Source: Nilaparvata lugens (Eukaryota > Arthropoda > Insecta > Hemiptera > Delphacidae). Taken from it: DNA of 64,000 nt. Made by a program: the position numbers and the translations under genes. Location of the stretch: contig NC_052504.1 in NCBI RefSeq assembly GCF_014356525.2, forward strand, positions 60,623,637 to 60,687,636, given 5' to 3'. Positions 34,605-46,639 of this stretch are shown piece after piece (the stretch's first letter is position 1; the number at the start of each line of letters is the position of its first letter). The notes below the pieces were generated by a model. That model saw nothing but the letters and a program-made list of their open reading frames with translations, was not told where the DNA came from and did no database searches.

Positions 34605-35640
34605 CATCAAATCAAATAGCTTTTTATTCACAAAAACATAAAACAAATTTATAAAATTCATTTACACATTTAAAAGTGAATACTCTCCACAAAGACTTGA
34701 TTGAGTCTATGAGTAGAGTGAGTTCTTTCAAGTTGATTGAGATTATGTTCTCAGCAAATCAAGAATATAAATTGCACACAATGAAATTCCATACTGGTTA
34801 TTAGTATATAAAGACAAATATATAAATAGTAGCTAAAAAGCTATACTACCATTATAAATGGCAAATTCACCATGAGTTCAAGTACTGAATAAGAAGGCGG
34901 ATTGATTCAGTTGCTCTGCAGCATCCATGCCAATTTCTAATAACCATCTAATCAAATGTTGCTTGTAGGTGTTAATGCTGTAATTTTCCTACTGTTTTAA
35001 ATGATTGCGGGATCGTTTTTATACAATATAATTATGACAAATGTATTTACTATTATTTTTGAAGCAGCAGTTATGTAGGAGTCGGGGATGGGCAATACCA
35101 AAGTTAATTAGATTTCTTGAATTATGAGTATGAACTATATTATTGAAAATGAGGTGTTTGTTGTAGTATATGTGTAATTCATTAAAACTCCTATGTAAGG
35201 CTGTCTAATATTAAAAATTTGAAACTCTTGATAAGCAAGATTAGATGGGTAGCGATAGTCTCGCCTGAGACATGTTTTGATGATTGCTCGCTGTGCCACC
35301 GCCACCGGCTCCAAGGCAAACGAGAAGGCTCCACCCCAAGCTATGATACCATACATAAGAACTGACTGGATATATGCGTAGTACGCCACCCGCAGTTGAT
35401 GTAAAGGGAGGACCTCTCTTAACTGTCTGAAGGCATATATCATTTTGCGCAGAACGCCAAGGTAACTGTACTGCTCCACTCGCTGCAATACCCCACAGTC
35501 ACACGTAGTGGACTGATAGTCATCACATGAGTGGAGCCTGAGGATCTCCTGTACTGGGCTACTGTTTGATTTGAAATAAATAGGCAAATACTTAATAAAT
35601 AGGCGCAAATACTTAGTTTTGTCATTCAGAGTAAGTTTGT
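34605..35640 (-). pseudogene. LINE fragment, RT C-terminal part
   Basis: The open frame 35608-35135 contains CDCGVLQRVEQYSYLGVL, RKMIYAFRQLREVLPLHQL and ILMYG-type VLMYGIIAWGGAF, followed by AQRAIIKTCL. This is the RT thumb/C-terminal region of an insect LINE. A short A/T-rich end near 34605 may be the 3' terminus. Confidence 0.7.
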
Positions 35641-35899
35641 TCTGATAGAGCCACTCCTGACACCAAAGAGATCCTTGGTAGCCTTAATGAAAGCATCTTC
35701 CCAGGTAGAATCCTACTTTAATTCAATATATCTAAAATAATGTTTGAGAGAGTACAGTAATTTCAATTTGTTCTTTAATTCCTTGTGAATCTAATAGCTG
35801 ATTTTTAATGTGAATTATTATAGAACTTTAACTTTTTATATTTATCAATTTTATTGCAACGACTCCTGAGTTCTTTAGAAACAGTACAATTATTGTGAA

Positions 35900-36350
35900 A
35901 ATAATACAAATAATACATTAATAATACGTGCTAGAATAGGTGTATCGCTGGATACTTGGATTATTCCTATTTCTAGAGGAGTGACCATGAGCTACTCCTT
36001 GTCCAACATACCTATCCAGATTCTCCCTAACATAAATTACACTGTGACAGAGATTGAAGGCAAGTTGGGATTCCAAGTAATTTGGAATGTTCCTTGCACT
36101 GGGCTCGCTTATAAAGCCCACATATCAACCTGACAGCTTTCCTCTGAATTCGGAAGAGTCTACCACTGTATGCTCTGGAACCCCAGAGTATAGTGCCATA
36201 ATAAAGGTGTGGCTATAGATGAGCAAAGAACACCAACTTCAAAACATCCAAGTTGACACAGAATCTCAACTTTCTTATCAAATAGATACCCTTATTAAGC
36301 TTGCTGGAAGTGATGTAATATGCTGGGACCAATTCAGACAATATGAACAA
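35900..36350 (-). pseudogene. LINE fragment, RT C-terminal part
   Basis: Across frames: SKLNKGIYLIRKLRFCVN, then HLYYGTILWGSRAYSGRLF and RIQRKAVRLICGLYK. Same protein region as the fragment at 35135-35608 but a different sequence. It abuts the tail of the LINE starting at 36365. Confidence 0.65.
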
Positions 36351-36414
36351 TAAATAATAAATAATTAAATAAATAAATTTTATTGTCATAAACCAGCATT
36401 GGTAATTGACAAAG

Positions 36415-37634
36415 TCACACATTATTCAAACAATAAAACGGTCTTTCAACAAGCCAATTAAATAGTATTTTTTTGAAATGAACAATGTTAGCACATTTGA
36501 TCTCTGTAGGTAACTTATTATAGATCCTTAGTCCTATGCTGTCATAATGCTTCATGCTTGTGGATAGACGTTGATATAGTATATCAATTTGATGTTTATA
36601 CCTTGTATCATGAGCATGAATTTTGCATCTTGTCTTCAAATTAGGTAAGTTTTTCATTGTATAAAGAGTTACATTGTAGATATACAAATTTATGATTGTC
36701 AATAGATTGTCAAAGTTTCTTGAAAAGAGGTCGACAGTGGCTCAGATAGTCTGCACCTGACAAAACTCTGACTGCTTTTTTTGCAATAATAATAATACTC
36801 TGTTCATGTGGCTGCTGTTCCCATACATTAAAATACCATAGGCAATTATGCTTTGAAAAAAGGCAAAGTATGAGTTCCTGAGATATTGTTCTGGAACTAA
36901 AGTTTTCAATTGTCTCAGTAAATAAATAACTCTAGCTAGCCTACCAGTAATGAAATTTATGTGGGGTTCCCACGTGAACTTGGGTCAAGCATTAATCCAA
37001 GGAACTTGATACTATTGCTGTTGTTTAATGTGTGATCTCTCTGGCTAAATGTCAGAAACTGAGTTTTGTCTTCATTTAATTTGAAGGCATTCGCTCTGAA
37101 CCATTTGGAAGCTTCTATTAACGTATTAGCTGTCATATTCTTCAGTGTGTGTGCATCTAAGTGAGAATGAAGAAAAGTGGTGTCATCAGCGTAAAACACA
37201 GTCTTACTATTGACTGAGAGAGGGAGATCATTAATCATAATCACAAATAAGAGAGGTCCCAAAATTGATCCTTGGGGGACATCATACTTCACTCTGGCAA
37301 GATCTGACTTATTATTGCCCACACATACAACCTGTTTTCGTTCACTAAGGTAGGATATAAAAAGACTGAGACTCTTCCCAGTGATTCCATAAAATGCCAA
37401 TTTATCCAGCAGGATATTGTGCTCCACGCAGTCAAATGCTTTGCTCAGGTCACAGAATGTGGACTTACTCTCAAATGATTCGATCACAAATTTTATCAGG
37501 GAATCAAAGGCGTCAGTGGTAGATCTTCCCTTCACAAAACCAAATTGATTTTCTGATAACACTTTAATATTCATCAAATATTCGTATACCTGTATGTACA
37601 TGACAATCTCTAGCACTTTTGAAAACACTGGCAC
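36415..37634 (-). pseudogene. LINE reverse transcriptase
   Basis: The 225-codon segment 37634-36957 has PVFSKVLEIVMYIQVYEYL, NQFGFVKGRSTTDAFDSL, CDLSKAFDCVEHNILLDKL, DVPQGSILGPLLFVIMINDL and an intact catalytic VFYADDTTFLH, then IKFLGLMLDP. After a gap with stops, the tail 36702-36415 has DTRYKHQIDI and IGLRIYNKLPTEIKC, the usual LINE C-terminus. The domain is intact at the catalytic box but split by at least two shifts. Confidence 0.85.
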
Positions 37635-37844
37635 TACCTGAATAGGTCTAAAGCTAGACGGTTCTTCTTAAGAACCTTTCTTATAAACCGGAACGACCTT
37701 GGACATTTTTAACACATTAGGAAAAATACCTTTTGAAATGCAGATATTTATACATCGAGTCAGTGCTGGTACCACTTCACCTGCAATACTTTTAAGAAGG
37801 CAACTGGATAGGCCATAGAAATCCTCGCTTTTAGATGGCTTTTA

Positions 37845-37995
37845 TATAAAAAAAGTAAATTCGTATGGCTTTTGTTGGTGGGGAGTCCCTTGCGGGAAGG
37901 TCCCACCGCCTGAATATATAATTTAAGCCGTCAATGGGCCTTACGACTGTCATACTTCAGCCGGGACCGACAGTTTAACGTGCCCATCGGATAAC
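37845..37995 (-). repeat. Short retroelement 3' end inserted in the LINE
   Basis: On the minus strand it reads GATGGGCACGTTAAACTGTC near one end and ACCAACAAAAGCCATACGAA near the other, with a GGTGGGACC...GGGAGTCCCC-like hairpin between. 58356-58497 is a second copy on the plus strand. It resembles the 3' ends of RTE-type LINEs and the SINEs that borrow them. Confidence 0.6.
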
Positions 37996-38138
37996 ACTTT
38001 ATATTATAAACCACTCTAGTGATAACTTCTTGACTGACTTCATGAAAACAAAAAGTGGCATTATGCTCTTTATCAGCACTTTCATTTAGCATTTCGATGG
38101 CTGATATGGATGGCTTCACTATCTTTTCATGGACATCA

Positions 38139-39317
38139 TCAAACCGATCGTATGAAATATTCATTCAAAATATTTGGCATTGGAGTGGTGAAACCTTGAG
38201 CACATTCACTTGAAGATATCGTTTTGATTATTTGCCATGCTCTTCTGCAACTGTTATTCGAGGACTCAATAATTGAAACAATAGACTCTCTCTTGGCCTC
38301 ATCTAATGACTTTTTGTACAGTGCTCTACATCTCTGATAAACAGTTTTAGCATGTTCGGTATTTACTTTTTTCAAGTTCTCATGAGAGATAGTTAATAAA
38401 ATTTTCAACCTTCCAAGCTCAGGTGTATACCAGTCAGCCTTACGTTTGGTTCTCTTTCTATTCTTAACTAAGGATTCATTTTTCCTGCAGGTCATTTTGG
38501 GAATAGTCAAATTGAAATATTACAAAACCACATTTAGAAAGGATTCGAACATGACGCTGGCTTCTGGCTTATCCAAGACAGCCTTCCAGTCTACCAAAGT
38601 CAGAGCCTGGTTAAATTGTAACATCTTATCTATAGTGACAGGTCTTGTAGTAATTGTAACAAATTTGTTAATACTGGTCTTAATAGAGCAATCCGGTACA
38701 CATATAATCACACAGTCATGATCTGAATATGGGAATTCCATGACACCTGAAATTGTCGTATCAGGATGAGTATTTGAAAAAACGTTATCAAGACATGCTT
38801 GATCTCTTGTAGGCAGAGTATTAAAAAGTCTAAGATTGAATTGTCTCAATAATTTTTTTAAATTGCATAAATGACAAGTTTGTTGATTGATATCAAAAGC
38901 TGAATTTAAGTCACCTCCAAATACAAGAGTATAGCCATTATAGCAACTTCTTGACATGTATATAAGAAGTTCCTCCAATTTATCTAGAAATAGTTTTGGA
39001 TCTCCACAAGGTGATCTGTACAAAGATACAATAATAAGTTTATTGGCTTTAATAACGGTACAGGTGTACTCAAATTCACGTTCAATACGTGGGAAGTCCA
39101 AACATAATTCCCGACTTTGAGAGTTGAGATCCTGTCTTACAAAGATAGCAACTCCACCATTCTTATGTAATGATCTACAATAGCTACTAGTTACAATATA
39201 ATCCTCCAATTTACTGAACTCAATCTCATCAGCATGGAGCCAGTGCTCACTTACAACGATGACATCAATTTCCTCATTCAATAGAAAATCATTTACAACA
39301 TTTAATTTGCCCCTCAA
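38139..39317 (-). pseudogene. LINE endonuclease domain and linker
   Basis: Endonuclease motifs: VIVVSEHWLHADEI (catalytic E), NGGVAIFVRQD, LVFGGDLNSAFD (GDxN), LDNVFSN and YSDHDCVIICVP (SDH). A frame change near 38520 leads into the linker ORF (38510-38139) with KNRKRTKRKADWYTPELGRL. It is the same family as the fragments at 63221-64000. Confidence 0.85.
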
Positions 39318-39373
39318 ACATTGAACATTTATGTAAGCAATCCTAACATGAGACTTTGTAACTTTCGTTGAAA

Positions 39374-40860
39374 CTAATCCACACCCACTTGATCCTGTGT
39401 TAGTGAGTTTAAATCGTGCACAATACCAGTATCCGTCATAGAGTCTAGAAATGTTGAAGGACTGCGGGGAACGTTACGAGAGTTTCCGTCATCCCTCTGC
39501 ACTGCGTCAAACGTAGTAACACAACCCGAATTAGGCTCTGATTGGAATGGAAGGTTCCTTGGTGTGTCAACAAGAAGCACAGAAGAAGCGGATTCCAGTG
39601 TTGTGGGAACGCGGGCTGCATCCACTCGCACCTGCACTCCATTCTTTGAAACCCCGATTATGTCGTCTCTTCTCGGAGACAGCTTAGCAAGACGAACCAG
39701 ATGATTTGCAAGAATCACTTTCCCTTTCCGGTTGAGGTGAAGGCCATGTCTGGTAAAGTGTGATCTTCTGAGAAAATTGTTTACATCTTCGTAGCAAAGT
39801 CTAAGCTCTCCGTTATAATCACTTATCGCCTTGGACAGCATACAGTTGGAATGAAAGACACTACATTAAGTTCTATATCGTCGTAGCGATGAGGTGTACT
39901 GCAAACTGTAATTTGGGCCTTTGAGTTTAGTTCGAACAGTGATTGTATTCCTTGTAATGTTGTCAGTTGATAGGGTTCATCACGGTGACAATCATTTCCT
40001 CCAGCAAATAGGATAATGTGGTCTTCCTCGTTGAAATCTCTAACAAAATCGAGACCATCTCCAACTATGTGTTTGAAAAATCTCGAACTCATCCTCTAGA
40101 TCTCTAAGATAACTGCTAAGTTCCCTTCCCTGACTAGATGAGTACTGTCAGCCTTCTTCTACCAATTATTGATGTAGTAGTTTTCCGTTTCTGTTTCTGA
40201 GTCGTCTTTGTCTGTTTCGCAGAACAGTGTTGGGTACCTGATAGAGATTGGTTGACCTCTGTTTCCATTTCGTACTCATCTTCATTGTTTGTGGAAAGCA
40301 ACGTACATTTTTTTGGTATGATATAGACATTCTTCTGAGTATTTCTACTACGATTTTCACTCTTTCTCTCTATTAAATTTATTTTTTCAGCTTGAATTAT
40401 GTCGATTATGGCACTTTTATTGAGCAGGTTTTCTTTTAATATCTTTTTATCGGCACCTAGAACATCAATTCAATAGACTTAAATAGACTAATTTCCGCCT
40501 CGGCCTCTTCCTCATCTGCATAATTTTCATCTCTTCTGTTTTTCGCCTCTTCCAACAGCTTAGTGATTGTAAGATTTTCTTCCGATAATTAAATTCAGAT
40601 TCGTTTTTCTCAAATCAGCATTGTCAGATATAGAATTATCCAGTCTGTTCAAAACCTCTACAACATGAGGAATTACGTCGGCTATGGCATCGATTTGTCA
40701 GCAACAATTGCGAGTGACGTTCTGATATCTATGGGGAGCTCTATTACTAAATCGTTACAGAGTTCGTTCTTCAAATTACTTAGTTCTAAGTTACTTTCGG
40801 CTGGCATTTTTTCTCGTCTGCTGCGAGTCAATCTGAGTCTATTCATTTCAGAATGATTCA
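39374..40860 (-). pseudogene. LINE ORF1 with SGNH/GDSL-esterase-like domain
   Basis: An N-terminal piece near 40830 (MPAESNLELSNLKNELCNDL) and a basic/low-complexity middle are followed by an esterase-like domain. A block I-like SSSQGREL is seen in a shifted frame near 40110, then HIILFAGGNDCHRDEPY (GxND block, near 40020) and RHGLHLNRKGKVILANHL (catalytic-His block, near 39735). CR1-group LINEs are known to encode an esterase in ORF1. Several frameshifts and stops. The block I Asp seems lost, and whether the copy was ever active cannot be told. Confidence 0.65.
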
Positions 40861-41559
40861 AAACTGCCTCTTTGTGTTGTTGCTGGGATACGTCATTCAA
40901 CGGAAAATTGTTGTAATCAGCTGATAGATGCAGGCAAGCTACCGATATTAACAAAGGAAGATGATAGGAAAAGTGAACGCCAAGAGAGCGGTCAAGGCAG
41001 GACAGTATGGATGCTCCTGATAAGAGAAATGGAAGAGGAAGGGAGAGATATGGGGTGATAAAAAGGAGCACAGCAAAAGTCAATTCGATTTACTAGAACA
41101 AAACGGAACGCTGATAATTAACACAGCATAAGGACCAAGGCACAGACACCGCCGTAGTCAAAGATAAGATAGTGAGTGCAGAGCCAGACAACAACAGAAT
41201 TGTAGAAATTATTCACTGTTTTTCAGGACTAGAATAATTTGAAAACACTATTATTAGGACTTATATGTGTGACTGAGAGCTTTGAGATAGTTCACGGTGA
41301 AGATGACAGCCAACTCTAGAATATGCACTCTTTGAAAATGGAAAATAACTTGAAAAACCTTACCAAACTTGAAATAAATTACGCAGCGTTTTGAGCACAA
41401 ACTGTCACGGCAGACAGGGCGCCAGATATGGCCAGGGTGGAGCCTGATAGCTTCGCACCTTTCATCTCATTAATAGCGGTCAAGTATTAATCAGATACTG
41501 GATCTTGTTCGAGTTTACACATAGTAAGTTAGAACTTCACCAGCTTTCAATCAACTCAG

Positions 41560-41830
41560 CTACGTTTTGGGATGTAAAATTAAATGAAACTGCAGTAGGT
41601 AAGGTTAAAAAGACACATAGGTCAGCTGCAAACATATAACTTCTCGCTGGATGGTCCACAACTCTTGACGGATTTTTTATATAAATTATATTTAGTATTG
41701 GGTTTAAAATAGAATCTTGAGGTATACCGAGAGTGACACAAGTTCAAATAAGAAAGTCTATAGGAAAGTCTCTTTGTTTGATCTTGGCCTAGCAAATCGG
41801 CAATAAAATTATCGGTCTGCAACGTTCACA
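41560..41830 (-). pseudogene. RT relic
   Basis: In one minus-strand frame: LGIPQDSILNPILNIIYI, then SYMFAADLCVFLT. These align to the GVPQGSILGP and FADD blocks of LINE RTs, with the catalytic box changed to FAAD. Heavily decayed. Confidence 0.6.
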
Positions 41831-42029
41831 GCAGACAGCAAAAATTTATATTGGCCACAAAAACTTGCAATACGACTTAATTTCACAAAACTATTAGGCT
41901 AATGTACCTTTATACCTATAGGCCTACATTTATACCTAAATCTGTATCCTCTACCCATAATATGGGATCGATGGCGTCAAAAACATAAAATACAATACAC
42001 AAAAAACAAAAACATACATAAGGCATGCT

Positions 42030-42330
42030 TAGCAAGACAGCATTTCCGACAAATCATCACTCATATATTCACTAACACTGCAGTACGCCTTGCTTTTCAA
42101 GTGCTTGGATACAACTCTCTCGAACGCTCTTAAATCCAACTGTTTTACTCCTGTAGGCAGCCTATTGAAGTATCGCAATGCCGAACTCCTGAAGCACACC
42201 TGTGATCTCTGAAGTGGCAGATCACTGTTAGAATACCAAGTCTAACAAAAAGGGGCTTGCCGTGTGCGCGATAATCGCTTGCGGTGATGATTCGGGCAGC
42301 CCGTTTTTGCAGCTTCAGAATGTAAAGAAA
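42030..42330 (-). pseudogene. LINE C-terminal relic
   Basis: LQKRAARIITASDYRAHGK followed by PLFVRLGILTV is a standard LINE ORF2 C-terminal segment (QKRA-RII). The rest is frameshifted. Confidence 0.65.
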
Positions 42331-43456
42331 TTAATATAAGTTTCACATTCAGACTTCAATATAAATATAAAAACATTTTAGTTGGACTTAGTTTTGGAAT
42401 ATAAAAGTTTAGTGGAACCCAGAATAAAAAAAACTAAATGGAGACGTTCTTAACAAATGAAATTATTAATAAAATTGTTTTTCAGAAATAACTAAAAAAC
42501 AATTTCAAACTAGTGAACCTAATGTTGAATATGTTGCAGCCTACCGAACCTATTTAAAATGTTAAATAAAAATCTTACTCTATGAGAAACTTAATGATTA
42601 AGGAATTGGCAAAATAGGCTTTCTGGTCCAAATTGCAGAAAATTTAAGGTAGATGATGAATGTTCAATCCAGCTAAAATCTAGAAGTTTTCCAGTACCTT
42701 ACAGTCATAATATTTTTGTCACACTTACTTAATTGAAGCTGTTTTCCATGCATTAAATCAAGCCGGTAAACAGCTGTTTGCAGAAGAAGAAAACATGTGA
42801 TTTTCATTACAGCATACTATACTGTAAAAGGATCATGTTTTCTTTACAGTCGAGTATGTTTCCTAGTTCTATATAGTTAATATAGTCCTATGTTAATATA
42901 ATAACTCAAATAATTTAAGAACTCATCCAAGAAGTTTCAAGTTATAGCCTAAGAACTCATCTGAAATCTTATAATATAGGCCTTTATTATTTTATTTGAG
43001 CTTGATGGGTCTGTCTGTTATGAACTAGGCGCTACGGGCTAGGTCATGTTTATAAAATGCAGTAACTCGAGCATAAGATGGGAATGGTTTCTGTTTCTCA
43101 GCAATATTATTCTTTCTCAGATAAATATGACAAAAAATATTTTACGTAACTTGTACGGTAACGTATTTACCGCAATCGTATGATAATTCTGCCCTCAACT
43201 ACGTTTCGGGCAGAAACAATTATATTTATGCGGTAAATTATCGTTACCGGACTTGTGACGTAAAGTACTATTACAATTCAAGATACACAAAATTTTATTT
43301 TACACAGAGACAAAAGCTGAATCAAAAATTATATCTTGCTAGGCCTATCACAAGAGTTAATTCTAAATTAACATGTGAGGACGAATTAAATCAAATCTTG
43401 ACTCCAATATCGTGCAAATCCAGAATTGAGATTCAAGATACATGTAAATAAACTAA
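42331..43456. other. AT-rich non-coding stretch
   Basis: No gene recognised. Contains a diverged inverted pair GTAACGTATTTACCGCA and GCGGTAAATTATCGTTAC (about 43156-43255), which may be another short foldback element. Confidence 0.4.
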
Positions 43457-43692
43457 GGCCCGGTTGCACAGCAGCCGGTTAAATTTCAACTGTGATAATT
43501 TCATGAGAACCAATCAGAGAAGGCGGTTTTTGAATAGACGGCTTCTCTGATCGGCTCTCGTGGAATTAATCATGGTTAAAATTTAACCGGCTGTTGTGCA
43601 ACCGGCACAAGGCGTTTTTGAAAAGACGGCTTTTCTGTTCAATTCTTGTAGAACTAAGTGTTAAAATATAACCGGCTATTGTGCAACCGGCC
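43457..43692. mobile_element. Foldback MITE, PIF/Harbinger type (TAA target)
   Basis: GGCCCGGTTGCACAGCAGCC opens the left end and GCTATTGTGCAACCGGCC closes the right. TAA flanks both ends (43454-43456 and 43693-43695). A second internal copy of the right arm (TTAACCGGCTGTTGTGC, near 43580) makes the whole element a nested palindrome. No coding capacity. Confidence 0.8.
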
Positions 43693-43979
43693 TAAGTTTC
43701 TAAATTAGAGATTAAATCACTTGTAAATTATTGGTGAAAGTAGTGCATAAAATAAGTTTAAAAACATTCATAGTATTATTTACGCTGCGTTTACACCAAA
43801 GTTATCAACAAAATGTTTCTTTGGGGGCACTTTAGTTTATGGGCCGCGGAATCTAGCATTGAGACCTACATAGATTGATAGAGGAAATCAAGACGAGATC
43901 AACCATGTATAACATTGTTGTCGATTTCCAAGGATTAGTTGAAAAAACATGGCGGAAAGTTCAAAATTTTTATATCAAT

Positions 43980-44720
43980 TTTTATATTTAATAATGTTTT
44001 ATTAGGATAGGTTGGGTTTTGCTTTAAAATTGCAATATGCTAGAAGGGGCTAGGGTCTAGGTAGAGTTATGTTTTTTGATGTTTCAAAGGTAAAAGAATA
44101 GGTTAGGGGGTTAGGATTTTGCTTTGAACCACATGTTTGTGAACATGTTCATGAAATGAACCAAATGTTTATGTTTTGTTCTAAAGATGATGAACAAATC
44201 TGAAGTATTAAATGTGTAAGGGTTAGAGGTTAGGTTTTATTCAGGTTATATTTGATAATGTGTTATTAGGATAGGTTAGGTTTTTGCTTTGAAATTGCAA
44301 TATGCTAGAAGGGGCTAGGGTGCAGTTAGAGTTAGGTTTTTTTATGTTTAAAATGTGAAAGGATAGGTTAGGGGGTTAGGATTTTGCTCTGAAATCTAAA
44401 TTATTAAATGTGAAGGGGTTAGGGGTTAGTGGTTAGGTTTTTTTGGATTATATTAAATAATGTTCTATAAGGTTAGGTTAGGTTTTTGCTTTAAAATTGC
44501 AATATGCTGGAAAGGGCCAGGCTCCACGAAGAATTATGCTTTTTGATATATTTTCAAAAGTGGAAAGATAGGTTAGGATTTTGCTTTGAAAATTCCAATA
44601 TGCTGGAGGGGATTGGAGGTTTTTCAAATAATTATGTTTATTGATGTTTTAAATGTAAAAGGGGAGGTTGAGGGTACGATTTTTGTTTTGAAATGACAAT
44701 ATACTAACTTAGTTATAGTG
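43980..44720. repeat. Irregular minisatellite with GGTTAGG words
   Basis: At least five units are marked by TTTTGCTTTGAAATTGCAAT-like starts (near 44017, 44281, 44485, 44579, 44675), followed by ATATGCTAGAAGGGGC and AGGTTAGGGGGTTAGG words. Spacing varies between about 95 and 265 bp, so units have gained or lost pieces. Confidence 0.8.
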
Positions 44721-45394
44721 TTTTTTAACATCAGTTAAATAAAAACTGTTATATTTTATTAATTATATTTTTCAAAAGTACTCCTTCTTTTATTAAATAA
44801 AATAATAATATATTGATTATTATATTGAATTAAATGATAAATCATCATTGGATAATAATATCTTCATCAAATAGAATGACGATTGGCTCCAGTTACAGTG
44901 CTCGGTAACCATCATCACAAAGAACGTTACATTCAAAGAACTGACTAAATGGAACGGGAAAACCCGTTGCTAACGCATGCGCGATACGGTGCTGTCTGAG
45001 ACAGAGAGTGGTTTGTAGAAAGATACGAGCAATTTGTTGCCAAATTGACTCAATTTTGCCACTGAGTGTACACAGCTGTTATTCAATTTATCCCATTAAA
45101 TTTGATCTAATATTAATTTTAATTCCTTCGATAAAATAATCAATTTTATTTCAAATTAATAAAATTCATCAATAAAATAGTTTTTTCATAATTTGATTCT
45201 GAACTATGCTTTTATAACTGAGATCAGATTTACAAACCTGAAATGGCGGCTAATTTGAAAAGCTGTGATACACCAATCTGAACTTCAAAACAAAAAGAAT
45301 TAAGTTATTCGGTAGGTATTCTATTCCAATTTTTTTTTATGGAAAAATATAAATATTATTTGAAATAAGTAATTTCAATGAAAATAAGGCTAAG
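44721..45394. other. Non-coding stretch with a CpG-containing patch
   Basis: No gene recognised. ACGCATGCGCGATACGG (near 44974) stands out as a CpG-rich, NRF1-like palindromic word in AT-rich sequence and could mark a promoter. Confidence 0.3.
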
Positions 45395-45665
45395 CTCTAG
45401 CCGGCCTGCTCCCCCTGCTATCCTAGTTATTATTGAAGATATCGACTCAATTTTTTTTTAAATGAAAGAGGAAGACAAAATAAAGCGCGCTAGCATATTT
45501 TTATACCATTTGATTTAATTTTAATATTAGAAATAGCTGTTTCAAAACTAACCTTATTCTATAGAATGGACGATTCTAAATTATAATGATTTGTATCAAC
45601 TATTATTAAAGATATTATGGGACTATATTTTTTAATGAAAGAAGAAGAAAAAATACGTGTCGGTA
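45395..45665 (-). repeat. Dispersed repeat, inverted copy of 50990-51285
   Basis: Shared words on the reverse strand include AATAAGGTTAGTTTTGAAAC, GCTAGCGCGCTTTATTTT and GATATCTTCAATAATAACT. The two full copies are inverted relative to each other; a partial third copy is at 49436-49510. Confidence 0.75.
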
Positions 45666-46639
45666 ACTGAATAACAATTCTAATCAATGAAATTTAATGT
45701 TATTAATATTAACAGCAAATTTTGAATTTTGTCCAACCTATAATACTATCATGTTTTTACTAGCACCATAGAGTTGTAGAGTTATAGAGTTGCTGCTCTA
45801 TTCTCTACAGGTCACAAATTTGAAGCATGCTAAATAGAGTTGTCATCGGTTTTTGAAATTGCTCGATAAGAAAGATTCCGATTTCAACTTGTTCGATTAA
45901 TGATTCAAGAGTTCAATATTTATTTTATTGTTTTTTTATTGTTATTGTTTTACAAACTTCAATTTGATATATTTAAATTATAATTTGTTCTACATTTTTT
46001 CCCATTATTGGAATACTTAATACATAATCGGGGAGTCCGATCTCACTAGGCATCAAACCTGCATCCTTGTAGAAACCAATCTGAAAAAACAAACCAATTC
46101 AAACTTTTTTTTGAAAAAATTGGAAACCCCAATGGGTACTAAATTTGTAAAGTCTCATTTAGGTATTAATAATTAAAGTTTATTTATTTATTCAATCATT
46201 CAGAATTATACAACTTACAGAAAAGTACCACAGGCTAACTTATGCTTAAAACGGTTCCAGTTATAATTTTCACTACCTATCTTCAATTTTTTCAAAAAAA
46301 AAATCCAATTTTGGGAAAAAAATAATTTTGAATTAGAACTCAAATGTATCAAATTTGAATAAAAATTCTAATTCCATCAAAGAGCTAACCATTACTGCTG
46401 ACCACATTTTCTTCTGTATTTAATGCTATTGATGAAGTTGATAGGAAATCTGGAAAATATCAAAAATGTGCCAGTTGTTTGCCTGAAAAATGTTGAGAAT
46501 ATTTTTAAATGGAGCTAACCATAATTACTGCTGACCACATTTTCTCCTGTATCTAACGATATTGATGAAACCCTACCTACCAACGTTTGATGTGACTATC
46601 AAACCTTAAGTGATGAAGACTGAGCAAGTCTGAGGGTTG

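Larger units (their letters stand above)
36365..41090 (-). mobile_element. LINE with SGNH-esterase-like ORF1, endonuclease and RT
   Basis: Minus-strand order: ORF1 (about 40830-39374), endonuclease (39317 to about 38520), linker (to 38139), RT (about 37634-36957) and C-terminal tail (36702-36415), ending at an AATAAATA-type tail near 36365-36380. A short repeat (37845-37995) is inserted between endonuclease and RT. Frameshifts occur in ORF1 and between RT blocks. The family also appears at 63221-64000. Confidence 0.8.

Noticed and set aside
44880..44960. Possible WDR18 first exon beginning at an ATG on the minus strand near 44910
   Set aside because: The following sequence does not resemble the WDR18 N-terminus and no donor gives the required phase 0.
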